A stretch of 64,000 bases of DNA from Isoetes taiwanensis (Eukaryota; Streptophyta; Lycopodiopsida; Isoetales; Isoetaceae): positions 4,902,209 to 4,966,208 of the forward strand of contig JAJEKV010000036.1 in the NCBI GenBank assembly GCA_021234155.1, read 5' to 3'. The notes beneath the pieces were generated by a model. It was not told the DNA's origin and ran no database searches. It saw only the letters and a program-made list of their open reading frames with translations. Of this stretch, positions 23,423-34,062 are shown piece after piece. Numbering within the stretch: position 1 is the stretch's first letter; the number at the start of each line of letters is the position of its first letter. A program made the position numbers and the translations under genes.

Positions 23423-25800
23423 GTCATAGGTTATGCCCTCTTGTAAGGGATTGTAATTTATATACGGGTCTTGTGGCCCCTTTGATCTTGAGGATTAGAA
23501 TCACCTTTTATGGCGTTTCTGCTGGCATCAGTCGAACCATCAAGGTAGCCATACCAAGGTTCTATCCTGAGTGATATTTTTGAAGATTGTGATATCACAC
23601 TTTCCATTAAGCACGAGAATAATAGTTATGGAAGGCTGAGACCTTGTTTCACTATGTGAAGGATAGTCTTTCTACTTACTAGCTCAGTAGTGGCATCTTT
23701 AGTCTTCCATCAAGCCAGTCATTCGAAATGCTTTTGCAGTTGTATTTTTACTTGCAAAATATAGTTAAATGATTTCATTGGGGTGCTGATATCACATTGG
23801 AGTGTTGGAGATCGGATTATGTTTCTAGCACATAGCATAATCTGGTATTTGGCTTACTGAATGCATGTTTTTAGAAATAGATAGCTAGGAACTCTGGAAT
23901 GAAAATGCCTTTTATGTTAATATTTGAACGACTTTTGTAATGATTGCCGTGAAACTTCATGCCTTGTCTCATACTGTTACGACACTTCATATGCTGTATC
24001 AGGGAAATGTAAACCCAACACTAGTTTAGTGGAGTTTTTTTATTTTTGAAGGACGTCCCAATGGGATTTGTTACACGATTTTTTATGGCCCCATGCCATG
24101 GAAATTGATTCCTGAAAATTATTTAGTTCTGGGGAGGTTCGTGGACCAGTTCAGAAGGATGGGCTAAGCAGAAAGAAAACAATTGCCAATTAAATTACGT
24201 GGCATGCTTTTGGTTGGTTTAATGTACTAATGTGCAAGGCAAAGGATATAATTGTCAAATAAATTACGTGGCTAACATCACGTTGAATGTGCAAGATAAA
24301 GAAAATAATTTTGTCAATTGCTAACGTGCTTCAATTTAATGTACTATGTGAACTCCTTAAAATTTTTTGGGTACGTAGTACTGGAACAATAGATAAGCAT
24401 GCTTTCTTTCATAATGGTATTGGCTACGTAGTACTCGAACAATAGATGGTCTTCTTTGATTTATGTAAATAGCGTTCCAAAAATAGAATCATTTACTTAA
24501 AGTTCAACCATCTTTTCCATCCACTGCAGCCAATGTGTTTAGATTGAGACAATAATTATGTGTTGATCCATTATTGAGAACTTTGATCTATTTTCGTATG
24601 TAACATAATTGGACCCGTCTAGAAGGAATGCAAAACCTAGTTTTCCATGATGTTTTTGTTTGACTGTAGAAGCCAAGATTGGCTCAAGTTGATTATGTGT
24701 TGACCTAGTTTCCATGATGTTTTTGTTTGATCCGCGCATGCCAAGATTGGTTCAAGTTTTGGTCCATTGATTGTCCTCCAATGACCTACATTGGTGATGG
24801 GAAAAGTGGCTAACTACTATAGCTACCAACATTAACTATACACACTATCATGATCCAAATGCAATCAATATATCTTATCTTATTATCTTATCGCAATCAA
24901 TATATCTTATCTTATTATCTTATCTCTTCAACTAACAGATCAAATATATTGGGTGGTAGCACAACATTAAGTTATATACCACGAAGGTAGCGGTCAAACC
25001 TTTCATTTATGTGAAGGGCGAGCATGACAATTCAACCGTGAGAGCCAATGGGATGTTGGCACGTGGCAAAAATTCTTTTTGCGAATCTCTCTTGCTTTCG
25101 TTGTTGGTCTACATTCTGTACTTTCTGCTCCACGTTTTGGATTTCGATCTGTCACTGCTCCACATTCTGAAAGAGCACAATCGTGACCGGCCAATTGACA
25201 GTGATCTATGGCTAGAAGTGGCTTGCCTATCCTTCATGCTGGGCGCTGGGCCATTTCCTGGTTCATTCAAAGAGTCCTTCGCTTAACGGCGTCATTGATC
25301 AGGCCCTTTTCCTAGGCCAAAAAAAATGGGCTAGAGGGCCATTTCCCCATACAAGGTTCTCATCCATGCCCAGACACCTACTTGCCTATCACAAGCTTTA
25401 ATACAAGTGGGAAATTGCTCGTGGAGAGCGAGAAGTCTTCTCTTTTTCCTTGTATCTTAAAATTGCTAGGAAAATCCCACCCACCTATCTTGCAAGGTTT
25501 ACAAAAACATGGCTCTTTTTCAAAATCACTTTCAACGAGTTCCATGCAGTTCTCCTTATGGCATCTAGGCATCTATGCACTTGGCAACATTGTTCATGGT
25601 ATCAATTCATGCACTTATAGATATGGACTTAAGTCCAAGAAGCACCTTATGGCTAAATGACTTTTTGTCAAGATATCTAATATCTATCGAAGGCAATAGT
25701 TTTAACATATCAAGACTAAAACCTTAAATCATTTATGAAGTACGATGTATGCAATGGTTATCCGTAAACAGGGCACCATCCTTTGCTTCAAGAGAAAGGC
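23423..25800. other. CAC3 3' flank and A/T-rich noncoding DNA
   Basis: The CAC3 3' UTR begins here, with no single clear polyadenylation signal. Local repeats include a 66-bp direct duplication around CCATGATGTTTTTGTTTGA (about 24645 and 24711), a tandem ATCTTATCTTATTATCTTAT block at 24861-24925, and a twice-repeated TACGTAGTACT...GAACAATAGAT segment (24373 and 24426). The open stretches at 25011-25286 and 25382-25660 show no family resemblance. Confidence 0.5.
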
Positions 25801-25827
25801 GAACCCGTATTTCATATTTTAAAATTA

Positions 25828-26525
25828 TAGGCACCCCCAATCATAAATGACCATAATTGAAACAAAAGGCACCCAAAGGTCCCAACCTACGATTTGGGTC
25901 ATAGGATCGACAATCCGATGACCATGGTAGTCTAAGGCGCACCTTGTTTAGAATATATAGCACAATAATAGGGGGTTCCAGGGGGATTTAATAACAGGGG
26001 ATTCTAGGGGGATTTGATATAGATGTATAAATAACTATTTTTAAAACCATAGACCATACCCATTTAATAGGAAAAATAATCATGTTAGCTCGCTAGTTGT
26101 ATTGGTTAAAGCATTCTTTTTAGAATGTTGATATATATAAATAACAATTCCTGAAACCATAAATCATACATTTAAAATAGTGACTGGTTTTTTATTAGAA
26201 AAAAACGCGACTTTAATAACATTAGCTCGCTGGTTGTATTAGTTAAACTATTCTTACTAGAATATTGATATATTTTGTTAGAGGTTCGAGTCGCCATATT
26301 TCATACTCTAAAACCTTAGGCGAAGCCGTATAAGGTTTGAGTCATGGTATTTCATATTTCAAAACCTTAACGAACCCCCATTTTTCAATATCATAGGCGC
26401 CCCCAATCATAAATGACTATAATCGAAACGAAAGGAGCCCATAAGCGCAAACTATGATCTGGCCCATAGGATTGACAGACCCGATGACTACGGTCGTTTA
26501 GGGTGCACCTCATTTAGATAATGTA
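25828..26525. repeat. Two copies of a dispersed repeat (CATAAATGACCATAAT family)
   Basis: A segment of about 130 bp with the core GGCRCCCCCAATCATAAATG, then ATAAT.GAAAC.AAAGG, GATGAC and TTTAG, occurs at about 25828-25965 and 26393-26525. A third copy lies at 33234-33345, with a partial fourth up to about 33400. Flanking text is shared between the first two copies, so a larger unit of about 565 bp may have been duplicated. It is a noncoding family of unknown type. Confidence 0.6.
26221..26300 (+). repeat. tRNA-derived SINE-like head
   Basis: An A-box-like TAGCTCGCTGG at 26223-26233 is followed about 50 bp later by a B-box-like GGTTCGAGTC at 26283-26292, the internal RNA polymerase III promoter pattern of tRNA-derived SINEs. 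A related A-box segment (TTAGCTCGCTAGTTGTATTGG) lies near 26085. I found no clear tail or target duplication. Confidence 0.4.
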
Positions 26526-26586
26526 GCACTAAGGTGGATAGTATGGTCCCTTATTGTACCAACAAACTTGATACATGAAGCAATAT

Positions 26587-26720
26587 TCCTCCTGAAATCC
26601 CCTTTGATTTGGGTTTGGTTTGGTTTGTACATGTATTATAAGTTTTTAGGGGCTCTCGCTACCCTATGTAACCCCCCATGTGAATATGCACCCAAACCAA
26701 AGGGGGTTTCAGGGGGATTT
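26587..26720. mobile_element. MITE-like element with about 28-bp terminal inverted repeats
   Basis: The left arm (about 26587-26615, TCCTGAAATCCCCTTTGATTT...) is the inverse of the right arm (about 26691-26720, ...CCAAAGGGGGTTTCAGGGGGATT) with few mismatches. The total length is about 135 bp and there is no coding capacity. That fits a miniature inverted-repeat element. Related GGGGATT words lie at 25975-26025. The target duplication is unclear. Confidence 0.5.
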
Positions 26721-27199
26721 TAATTTAAAATTGTTAGATGTAATGGTTTGTGTTAATTAATATTATAATAGTAGTTATGTGTTAGTTGTTATCTTAAAAA
26801 AAATTTGGTCCCTTCGGGCCCTAACAAAAAAAAACATTTCTGCACTTAGTTACACGTTGACCAAATTGTTAAAGAATACAATTTTGCATATATAAAGCAC
26901 AAAGTATCTAGAAAAGACCATTGTTATTCTCGTCCGTGTCAACTTCAAATTTAAGAATGTGATTTAGCATTCTCTCTAGTACTCTCTTTGCCAAACTCCC
27001 ACCCCTTACTCCAAAACTATAGCGTTGTACAATGTTCAAAATAAAGGATGCCACTCCCAAGGTAAACAAACCACTATTGCATTGAACAATGCCACACCGA
27101 AGCTAAAAAATCCACTATACCGTTGACAATCAAGGGCACTTATAGCTTCATCCAACAAAAGTATGCATGCATGTTATCATGGAAAGCATTACAATTCAT

Positions 27200-27352
27200 A
27201 ATATATTCTTCATATATATGTTATCAAACAATGCACGGGCATCCTGCAGAGCTCTAGGTTTACCATAAATCTGAGCAAGCTAGTTTCCTAAGATTGCATT
27301 GCACGGGCATCCTGCAGAGCTCTAGGTTTACCATAAATCTCAGCCTAATCAT
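27200..27352 (-). pseudogene. PPR-protein fossil with a 68-bp tandem duplication
   Basis: Read on the - strand, the stretch around 27233-27290 encodes QIYGKPRALQDARALFDNIY. This resembles the second helix and linker of a plant pentatricopeptide repeat (MYGKCG.L.DAR.LFD). The segment is tandemly duplicated: GCACGGGCATCCTGCAGAGC begins at 27233 and again at 27301. Stops follow at once, so only a fossil is present. PPR proteins act in organelle RNA processing. The match is short and could be coincidental. Confidence 0.4.
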
Positions 27353-27499
27353 TGATGTAAACTTTGATCATGAATAGTAGAAAAAGTGCTATACAGAAAA
27401 AGATTTGAAATAGCATTACATTTACAATCAGGCTCCACGGTTGAGGCTCCTTGCAATCTTCCACAACCACCATTGAAACCACCAGTGAAATACCTCATG

Positions 27500-29112
27500 T
27501 TTGTGATGTCTTAGGCAGTAAATAGTTGCATGGCAGTCAAGTATATAGGATTCATACCATCTTCAAGCATCCTGGCAAGTCAATATATGGCTGTATTAAC
27601 ATCAGAATCATTCATGGCTTTTTTCAGTGCATCAAATAATCTGCTTTCTGAATCATCTGTTTTACTTGCATCTTCCCTACAGCAGATCCTGGATCGATAT
27701 AAAGCTTCTTGAATATCAGCCAGAGTGACAGAGATACTTGTTTTCGCATACTGTGGCACCATGCCATTGCCATTACCTCTAGGTAGCTCTAATCCAATTT
27801 CAATTCTTCTGCTGCTCATTGAGGGTTTGGATTAGATCAGAGACTTCTATTCCATATTGAAATCTCTTGAAGGGTCTGCTGTAATCATTTGATGCTAATT
27901 CCCTCAGTTTTTCCATTATTCTCTCAGCAGATATTTTCCTCATTGCAGCAGGACCATAAGGTTGCATCATTGAGTTATTATTCTTGTAGATGGCTTCTGA
28001 TAGAACCATTTCTAATACATTCAAAACCACTGCAGCATCTCCATCTGGAACCAGAATAAGAAAATCTCTTCCATTCTTCTCACTCTTCACGTCTGCCACT
28101 AAACTTTCAGCAAGTTTACGAAGGACACCCTGTTTTTTGACATTCATAGCCCTCTTAACAATTTTTTTCAAGTGGCATAACTGCAGCTTGTTTGTACTGA
28201 ATACTGGAAAATATGCTAACAAGTCTAGAATTATAACCCTGTAAGGACTATTCACCATAGACAAGCAAATCACAACCTCTTTAGATTTCGCATGAGGAAC
28301 AAGATGGTGTACTTACCCAATCCTTCTCCTCTGGACCTGGGTCCAATGACAGATACATTTTCTTGCGGAGCCATGGAGTGATAAGGAAGAAAAGTAAGTA
28401 AGTAAAGTACAAAATCAAAGGATAGCCATCTACATAGCCTTGATGGTGTGCAAGAGGAACCAAAATAAGCCATGCCAATGTAGTTAATAGAACACAAAAC
28501 TGCTCATATTGGTTAGCTTTCTTATGATATGCTCTGTAAGTACTTACAAGAGCTGCAATTCCACAAGGCCATATCACTAAAAACCAAGTAATAGACATCC
28601 AAATAAGAGGATCCAAAATCACAGAAAGCGTCCATGATCCAAATATCAAACCAAGGGCACCGATAGTAGCATACTTCACAGCCATAAGAGCTGTCACCTT
28701 GCTAAGACTATCAAGCATTTGCACCCAAAATGGGCGGTCATCTACTGGTTCAAAAATATTTGTCCATGGATGCACGGGATGAATATCTGGATATTTGGGC
28801 TGCTTGGAGTTTCTGTCTGAAGAGGAAGCACAAACACATACCCGGGTTCTGTGCAAGCTGCTGCTGCTGCTCTTGTTTGCTTAACCTAAAAAGGGATTTC
28901 ACCAAGATTAAGATAGAACGCCCATACCTTTTCTCCTGCCTTGCCTCATCCAATAACCGCTGCAATTCATGCATATTTGTACCAGAAATCGAACTACAGA
29001 CGAAACGGTAAGAACAGTTTGCCAAAGTTTTGGTGACGGTGGTTTTGCCGGAGCCAGGAGGACCAACGAGACAAAGGCAGGAAAAACTATCACTTTTAGA
29101 AAATCGACGCAA
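27500..29112 (-). pseudogene. RarA/WRNIP1-type AAA+ ATPase pseudogene
   Basis: Fragments in order on the - strand match a RarA/MgsA/WRNIP1 replication-associated AAA+ ATPase. The Walker A GPPGSGKTT is at 29064-29038, followed by MHELQRLLDEARQEKRYGRS. The Walker B region reads LILVKSLFRLSKQEQ where the family has a hydrophobic run plus DEIHRF, so the catalytic DE is lost. After an inserted membrane-protein exon comes a sensor/lid segment (28257-27800, LKKIVKRAMN and DGDAAVVLNVLEM), then ISVTLADIQEAL and KKAMNDSDVNTAIY at 27735-27583. A TGA at 27582-27580 replaces the Trp of the family's YWLARML. The reading then continues LARMLEDGMNPIYL in frame. Frame changes also occur near 28860 and 27810. 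Active homologues act on stalled replication forks; this copy is dead. Confidence 0.75.
28281..28856 (-). CDS. Multi-pass membrane protein exon embedded in the ATPase pseudogene
   Basis: This open frame of 191 codons is well preserved. After a hydrophilic start it has about four hydrophobic segments (roughly residues 53-75, 77-100, 118-138 and 145-165) separated by short charged loops such as STYRAYHKKANQYEQ. Its coding part appears to stop at a strong splice donor, GATTGG|GTAAGT (28317/28316), so the last codons are intronic. It starts in a different frame from the ATPase Walker segment upstream. I do not recognise the family. It may be an exon of a separate gene, a captured exon or a fusion. 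The clean frame beside a broken ATPase suggests it is more recent or under constraint. Confidence 0.5.
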   Translation of the reverse strand: MHRTRVCVCASSSDRNSKQPKYPDIHPVHPWTNIFEPVDDRPFWVQMLDSLSKVTALMAVKYATIGALGLIFGSWTLSVILDPLIWMSITWFLVIWPCGIAALVSTYRAYHKKANQYEQFCVLLTTLAWLILVPLAHHQGYVDGYPLILYFTYLLFFLITPWLRKKMYLSLDPGPEEKDWVSTPSCSSCEI

Positions 29113-31640
29113 TGATCGACGATATTAGGGTCAGAACTAGAAGCTTACGTAGGATGTAGAGAGCGGGATGCTCAGACTTTTTTTCTGCTTGCAATATAAA
29201 CCAATAAAAACTATGGTGTAAAACTATGGTGTAGCATAAAGGAAGGAAGGAAGGAAGATATTTTTATGGTCCACGGAGACCAATCGGTCTATGGACCCAA
29301 TACAAAAACGCAAAAAGCGGATTACCCGCCGGATTAAAAACCCCGCTCAAGGGTTTTCGAGGGAAAACCGCGGGCAAAGAATCACCGCCGACAAACCGTC
29401 CTAACATATAAAATGCGTAAACACCCCAATATATACAATCATGCACCGCACCAGAGTGCCTAATCACGGGCAGCCAAAGGGGGCAAAGGTGACCTCGCAG
29501 TCCAAGACCTCCCGAATGTACGCCCCTGGGCACGCATCGACGGGTGTGTTCATCAGCAAATGTAAGGGCAAGTCCGCCGCCGTACTAAGGAGCGATCCGC
29601 CCGGATCCGATCAACGCCGGGCAACTCGAAAGTGTGAGACTCATCCTCAATGGCACCCGCTTGACAAAGACTGACAGAGCCCTGTCTGGCGGGCTCCCCC
29701 AATCCACCCGCCCGGCCTCGATCGCGAAGATGGTGGGCACCTCAGGTGAATGGAGGCAATGAGTCCTGGCCGCTGTGGGCACTGGGAACGCAGTAGAGCC
29801 GTGGGCCCCGCTAACACGGGTTGATGTGCTCCTTGTAATGGGCCATTTTGACCTGCTTCTAGAGCCGGTCCCGTGAGCTTGCCAAGGAAACAGCGCCTGG
29901 CACTACTCGCCAGGCTGTCCCGCCACGATCGCCAGTTGTGTCCACTGCGACGACTCGCGGTTCCCGCAGACGCTCCATCCGGCGAACCATCGATCTCTTA
30001 CCCCTCCAAACAGCCCTAAGCCGCTGGCGGACCCATTGCCACAGTAAGTAAGCAAAAGGGAGCCGAGCATCACCCATAGTAACCACTTTTCAAAAATATA
30101 TGATGTGTCTATCAAGGGTCACTCACCAAGGTGCAAGAATCCGCCAGCAGTTAGACCGATAGGGGATCAAGGTTTCACCCCAATAAAGCAAAACCATTAT
30201 TGTAACCAAAACCAGAATAAAAACCATTACCTACAATATCTTCCTGTCATCAAGAATCCTGCCCGCCAGCAACACAAGAATCTAGAGGGTAAAAGTTATT
30301 GGGGCTTGATACATATGCATGCAGTGACAGTATCAACCGCTGGATTATTTCAGCGAACCCAAATCAACGACCCAAAAAGGGCGCACTCTAGAAATACTAT
30401 TTAGTATGCCTTCACGAATACAACGCCGAAATCATAGAAAAACCATGTGAAAAAGCGTATAAAACTATAAAAATGACCCCCTGTTATAATGCTAGATATT
30501 AAATATCCATATTCAAAATCATTTATTCTAGGGACCTTTGTATTTGTTTCATGGAAAATCTAAACCAGCTAAGTTTTGTTGATGAGTAATCACTATAAAC
30601 TATTATAACTATGCACTAAAATTTATAATATGATTAATAATTATGAAACATCTTACTAATTGTGCACTCAAAATTCTATATCAGTTTAGTCAATTCAGAT
30701 TATCAAGTTCATTACATTGCCTTACAATTCACCTTATACATTACAAGATATTTGGAGTCAGATCAGGGTCCAACCTCGATGGCATCATGGAAAACGCGCG
30801 ATCAAGGGGGAGGCAAACTTGTACATGCTTTTTCACCTCCAGAATTTTTCACCTCCAAGCCTAATTTCCCTTACCCAGGAGTTTCGGCGAGATGGAAACA
30901 ATTAATTAAACCTGCTCTTGCCTTGATTTGCCGCCCAAATTTTGAGCTTTTTCCTATAATTATCTCTTTTCATGTTCCTCTTCTTGTTGTCCCCTCCATG
31001 CAATACGCTCTTGGTTCTGCTCCATTTCCCAGTTGATTTCGTTAAAAGTTCTTTTAATTCTGCTCCATTGATTTGTTATGTTTATCCTCTTCGAATATCT
31101 AACGTTATTATTCTAATCGGCTTTGGATATGTTCATAGTTCATTTCCCTGCTTTTCAAATGACGTCTATAGAGTTGAAAACGATTTGGGTTGCTTCAATA
31201 TTTTTATCGGTAGCTTCGTTATTCATTGTCGTGGCAAACAAGACCGACAATTCTATTTCGTATGTTAAGTAGATTCACTGATTCAATGATTAATTTTTAT
31301 GCATTTATAGATGGAAGCACAATGTATTCAACAATATTTAGTTCGGATCCTGTCCTTATGTATTTTGTTTTTGGTTTTGAATAGACTTGCAAATGTCTCT
31401 GTGCTACCGTTTAATTGCATAGACAAAACAATATAAGGGTGAGGTTTTGGAGCTCCGGCTATTATTTCATACGTAATTTTATTATGAACATTTAAGCATC
31501 TTCCACGCTTCTAATTATGTGCACTTTATAGTTGTAGGAATATGTTCTCCATTCTAAGCTATCTATGCTTTATAGCATTACTTTTCTTTATTTTACATAG
31601 TTACTTGTTCATCGTTCAAATAAAATTGAGATGAACAAAA
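29113..31640. other. Noncoding stretch including a GC-richer block
   Basis: A (GGAA)n microsatellite lies at 29237-29256. From 29260 to 30120 the DNA is richer in G and C and open on several frames of both strands; no protein family is recognisable, and an LTR or other repeat is the likeliest explanation. The word GGGTTTTCGAGGGAAAACC at 29350 is shared with the inverted repeat at 18.9-19.2 kb. From 30400 to 31640 the DNA is A/T-rich and I see nothing to annotate. Confidence 0.4.
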
Positions 31641-31649
31641 ATATTAAGA

Positions 31650-31715
31650 GGACTAGTGGTTTGTTGGTAAGACCCTAGGTTTATAATGGATGGGTTGCGA
31701 GTTCAAATTTGTACT
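31650..31715 (+). repeat. Second tRNA-derived SINE-like segment
   Basis: GACTAGTGGTTTGTTGGTAAG (A-box-like, 31651-31671) and GGGTTGCGAGTTCAAATTTG (B-box-like, 31692-31711) have the spacing of a tRNA-like RNA polymerase III promoter. Ambiguous 3' end; low-copy evidence only. Confidence 0.35.
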
Positions 31716-31760
31716 TTATTAACAACGTCAAAGTGGTGGCATGGTAGTTACAGTTTCAAA

Positions 31761-31990
31761 TTAATTGTCATTTCTATTTTAAATGGATACATGCATTTCA
31801 CACTATGGCGATCCGCAAACTTGAAAGTAGTTGTAAGGGAAATAGAGACGATCATATTCATGATTACCTGCAACATTAATTGTCATTTCTATTTTAAATG
31901 GATACATGCATTTCACACTATGGCGATCTGCAAACTTGAAAGTAGTTGTGAGGGAAATAGAGACGATCATATTCATGATTACCTGCAACA
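31761..31990. repeat. 115-bp tandem duplication
   Basis: Two adjacent units, 31761-31875 and 31876-31990, differ by only two substitutions (CGATCCGC/CGATCTGC and TTGTAAGG/TTGTGAGG). The near-identity indicates a recent event. No coding role is apparent. Confidence 0.9.
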
Positions 31991-32679
31991 GCCTGTCACC
32001 TATCATAATTAGATCTAGCAGCTTCGCGGGAGGGTTTTTAACCCAAGACTGGAGGTTCAAAAATAGGATTGGAATGAAAATAGGCCCTTAGCTAATCCCA
32101 CGAAACCTTTAATGACAAAAGACTTGATTACAAATCCATTGTGACTTTTGGTAGATGTTCTTTACAAGCATGGATAAGCACGTCAACATAAAATAGAAAG
32201 TATATAAAAATAGTAATTTTTTAACAAAGTTGCTAAAAATAATAAGTTTTTGCAAGATGTTAGAGTCAATTAGCATGAATACGCACCTCGAGCTAGAATA
32301 GGAAGGTACTAAAGATAGTGACATACAAGAATCCTAAAATGAAAGTCCTAAAATTTAGAACTTTTGTCAAATGATCTAGGATGTTTTGGAAGTTGAGTAA
32401 TAGACATTGATTGAGCAATTCAAGATGGTTGAGTGAAAACTTTGAAAAATAGAAGTATTAGCAATTTTTGCACCATAGGAATGTAATAATTCTAAATCTT
32501 AAATACCTTGCTACTCATCTGCTCCCCTTTGCACCATCCCAATCGTGCATAGATTGTATATATATGTATACAAGAAATTTGCATGTCTTCTTGTGTATGC
32601 TCCAATCTTAGTATGTTTCTACATAGCAAGTTCTTACTTCTCTATTTACTCTCTGCTCCTATGACATCAAGAGTATTCT

Positions 32680-33232
32680 AGAACTCTTTATTTTAGCACC
32701 TTGAACACTTTAGAACACTCTCCAACATTCTATTGCAACATTTTTGAAAGCTTTTTATTTTTGAGTTGATGTTTTATCCATTAACATCTAAAACATTCTA
32801 CAACTCTCTTTTGATTGGAGCACACCTTTTGCAATACTTTTGAAAACTTTGTGTTTAACCTTGAGCATCTAGAATATTCTAGATCACTTTATAACACTCT
32901 ATTTTGGTTAGAATCTGTCTTTGCAACAATTTTAAAAGCCTTCTTTTTTTAGACTGAGGTGCTTATCCACGAGCATCTAGAATATTTTAGAACATTATAG
33001 AACACTACAACATTCTAATTTGCTTGAAGCAACCTCTTGCGACATCTTTAGAACCTTTATATTTTTAGATTAAGATGCTTATCCATGAGCATATAGAACA
33101 TTCTAGAACACTCCTTAATATTCTATTCTTCAGATTGGAGCACACTCTTTGTATCATTTTAAAGAAATATTCTATTTTCAGACTGAGTGCTTATCCGTCC
33201 ACATCTAGAATGTTTTAGAACATTCTAGAACC
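32680..33232. repeat. Tandem array with heat-shock-element-like modules
   Basis: Units of about 110-120 bp, marked by CTTATCC...AGCATCTAGAA, recur at about 32770, 32860, 32970, 33080 and 33190. Each centres on alternating GAA and TTC triplets. Clear cases are GAACATTCTAGAA at 33096-33108 and a five-triplet run at 33208-33230 (GAA, TTT, GAA, TTC, GAA at 5-bp steps). This is the nGAAnnTTCnnGAAn pattern bound by heat-shock factors. No gene start is evident next to it. Confidence 0.6.
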
Positions 33233-33403
33233 ATAGGTGCTTCCAGTCATAAATGAATATAATCGAAACAAGAGGCACCCGGAAGCTCCAACATACAATC
33301 TGGGACGATAGATCCGATGATTCGGGCACAATAATAGGGTGTTCCTCAGAGGCGCCCCTAGTCATAAATGGCCATAATTCTAAACGAGGTGCACCCTGGA
33401 TTA

Positions 33404-34062
33404 TCACCGTTCTGCTTCTTGCTGCGTGGCGTATGCAGCTGCCATGCGCTCTTCCATCTCGGCGAGGCGATGGACGTTCACTCTCCTCAGCAGCTTAGTC
33501 TTATATTTGTCCGGCTTAGCCTGCATATCTAGCTGGATGGCTATCATATAGTCCGGTTCAAGATACTCTGGAATGTCACTCCAAATAAAACTTTGGGTCG
33601 CCTCATCATAGTGATAGGAGGAAAGGTTAAATGGGTTCCCTCGATTATGGATTGCCCGTCTCCCAAGTAGACATACTCCCTGCCCTGGACTTTTGAGTCT
33701 CCCCTCTTTGTCTCGCACACATCGTCGCCTCGGGCTAGCCCCATAATTCTTTCAGCCTCTGCCCGGATTGCTTCGCCTTCACTCACCTCCATACACGATA
33801 GAACTTGACTAGCATCAGGACTTAGTCGGGCTGCTCCACCAATGTGTAAGGCTTCCCTAAGGCATTCAACTTTAGCCAGAAGCGCTCGAACATATGGAAA
33901 ATAGGGTAGGGCACCCTATGTCTGGCGGCGAACTGCTGAACAAGCTCAGCTAAAAGGAGCTCAACATTGTCGGAGTCGTCGACGAGCTGCTCGCCAAGCT
34001 CGGCAAAATCTAATGGACACTGAGGTTACAGTAGCTAACGTAATCTTGGGTGCGAGCCATGT
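33404..34062 (-). pseudogene. Frame-broken unknown protein, probably element-encoded
   Basis: A - strand reading starts with MARTQDYVSYC near 34062. It shifts frame to a leucine-rich helical segment (AELVQQFAARHRVPYPIFHM, about 33970-33890), then to a piece starting MEVSEGEAIRAEAERIMG (33792), and ends with NVHRLAEMEERMAAAYATQQ before a stop at 33404. The residues look protein-like throughout, but at least two frameshifts intervene. It lies where gag would be for an LTR element whose tRNA-Met primer site is at 34677-34688, so an element-encoded Gag-like protein is the best guess. The family is not recognised. Confidence 0.4.

Noticed and set aside
27990-28244. 84-codon + strand frame
   Set aside because: It is antisense to the recognisable RarA-like segment and has no independent support.
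28892-28938. A 47-bp intron in the ATPase (GTATGG...TTTTTAG) across the Walker B region
   Set aside because: The translated stretch RYGRSILILVKSLFRLSKQEQ aligns along its length to the family, so it is coding text with a damaged motif. The size would also be very small for a plant intron.
29441-30115. Several open frames on both strands of the GC-richer block, considered as a gene
   Set aside because: No frame shows domain features, they overlap on both strands, and there are no splice signals joining them.
30643-31268. Overlapping 60-124 codon + strand frames
   Set aside because: Composition-driven, mutually overlapping, no motif or splice support.
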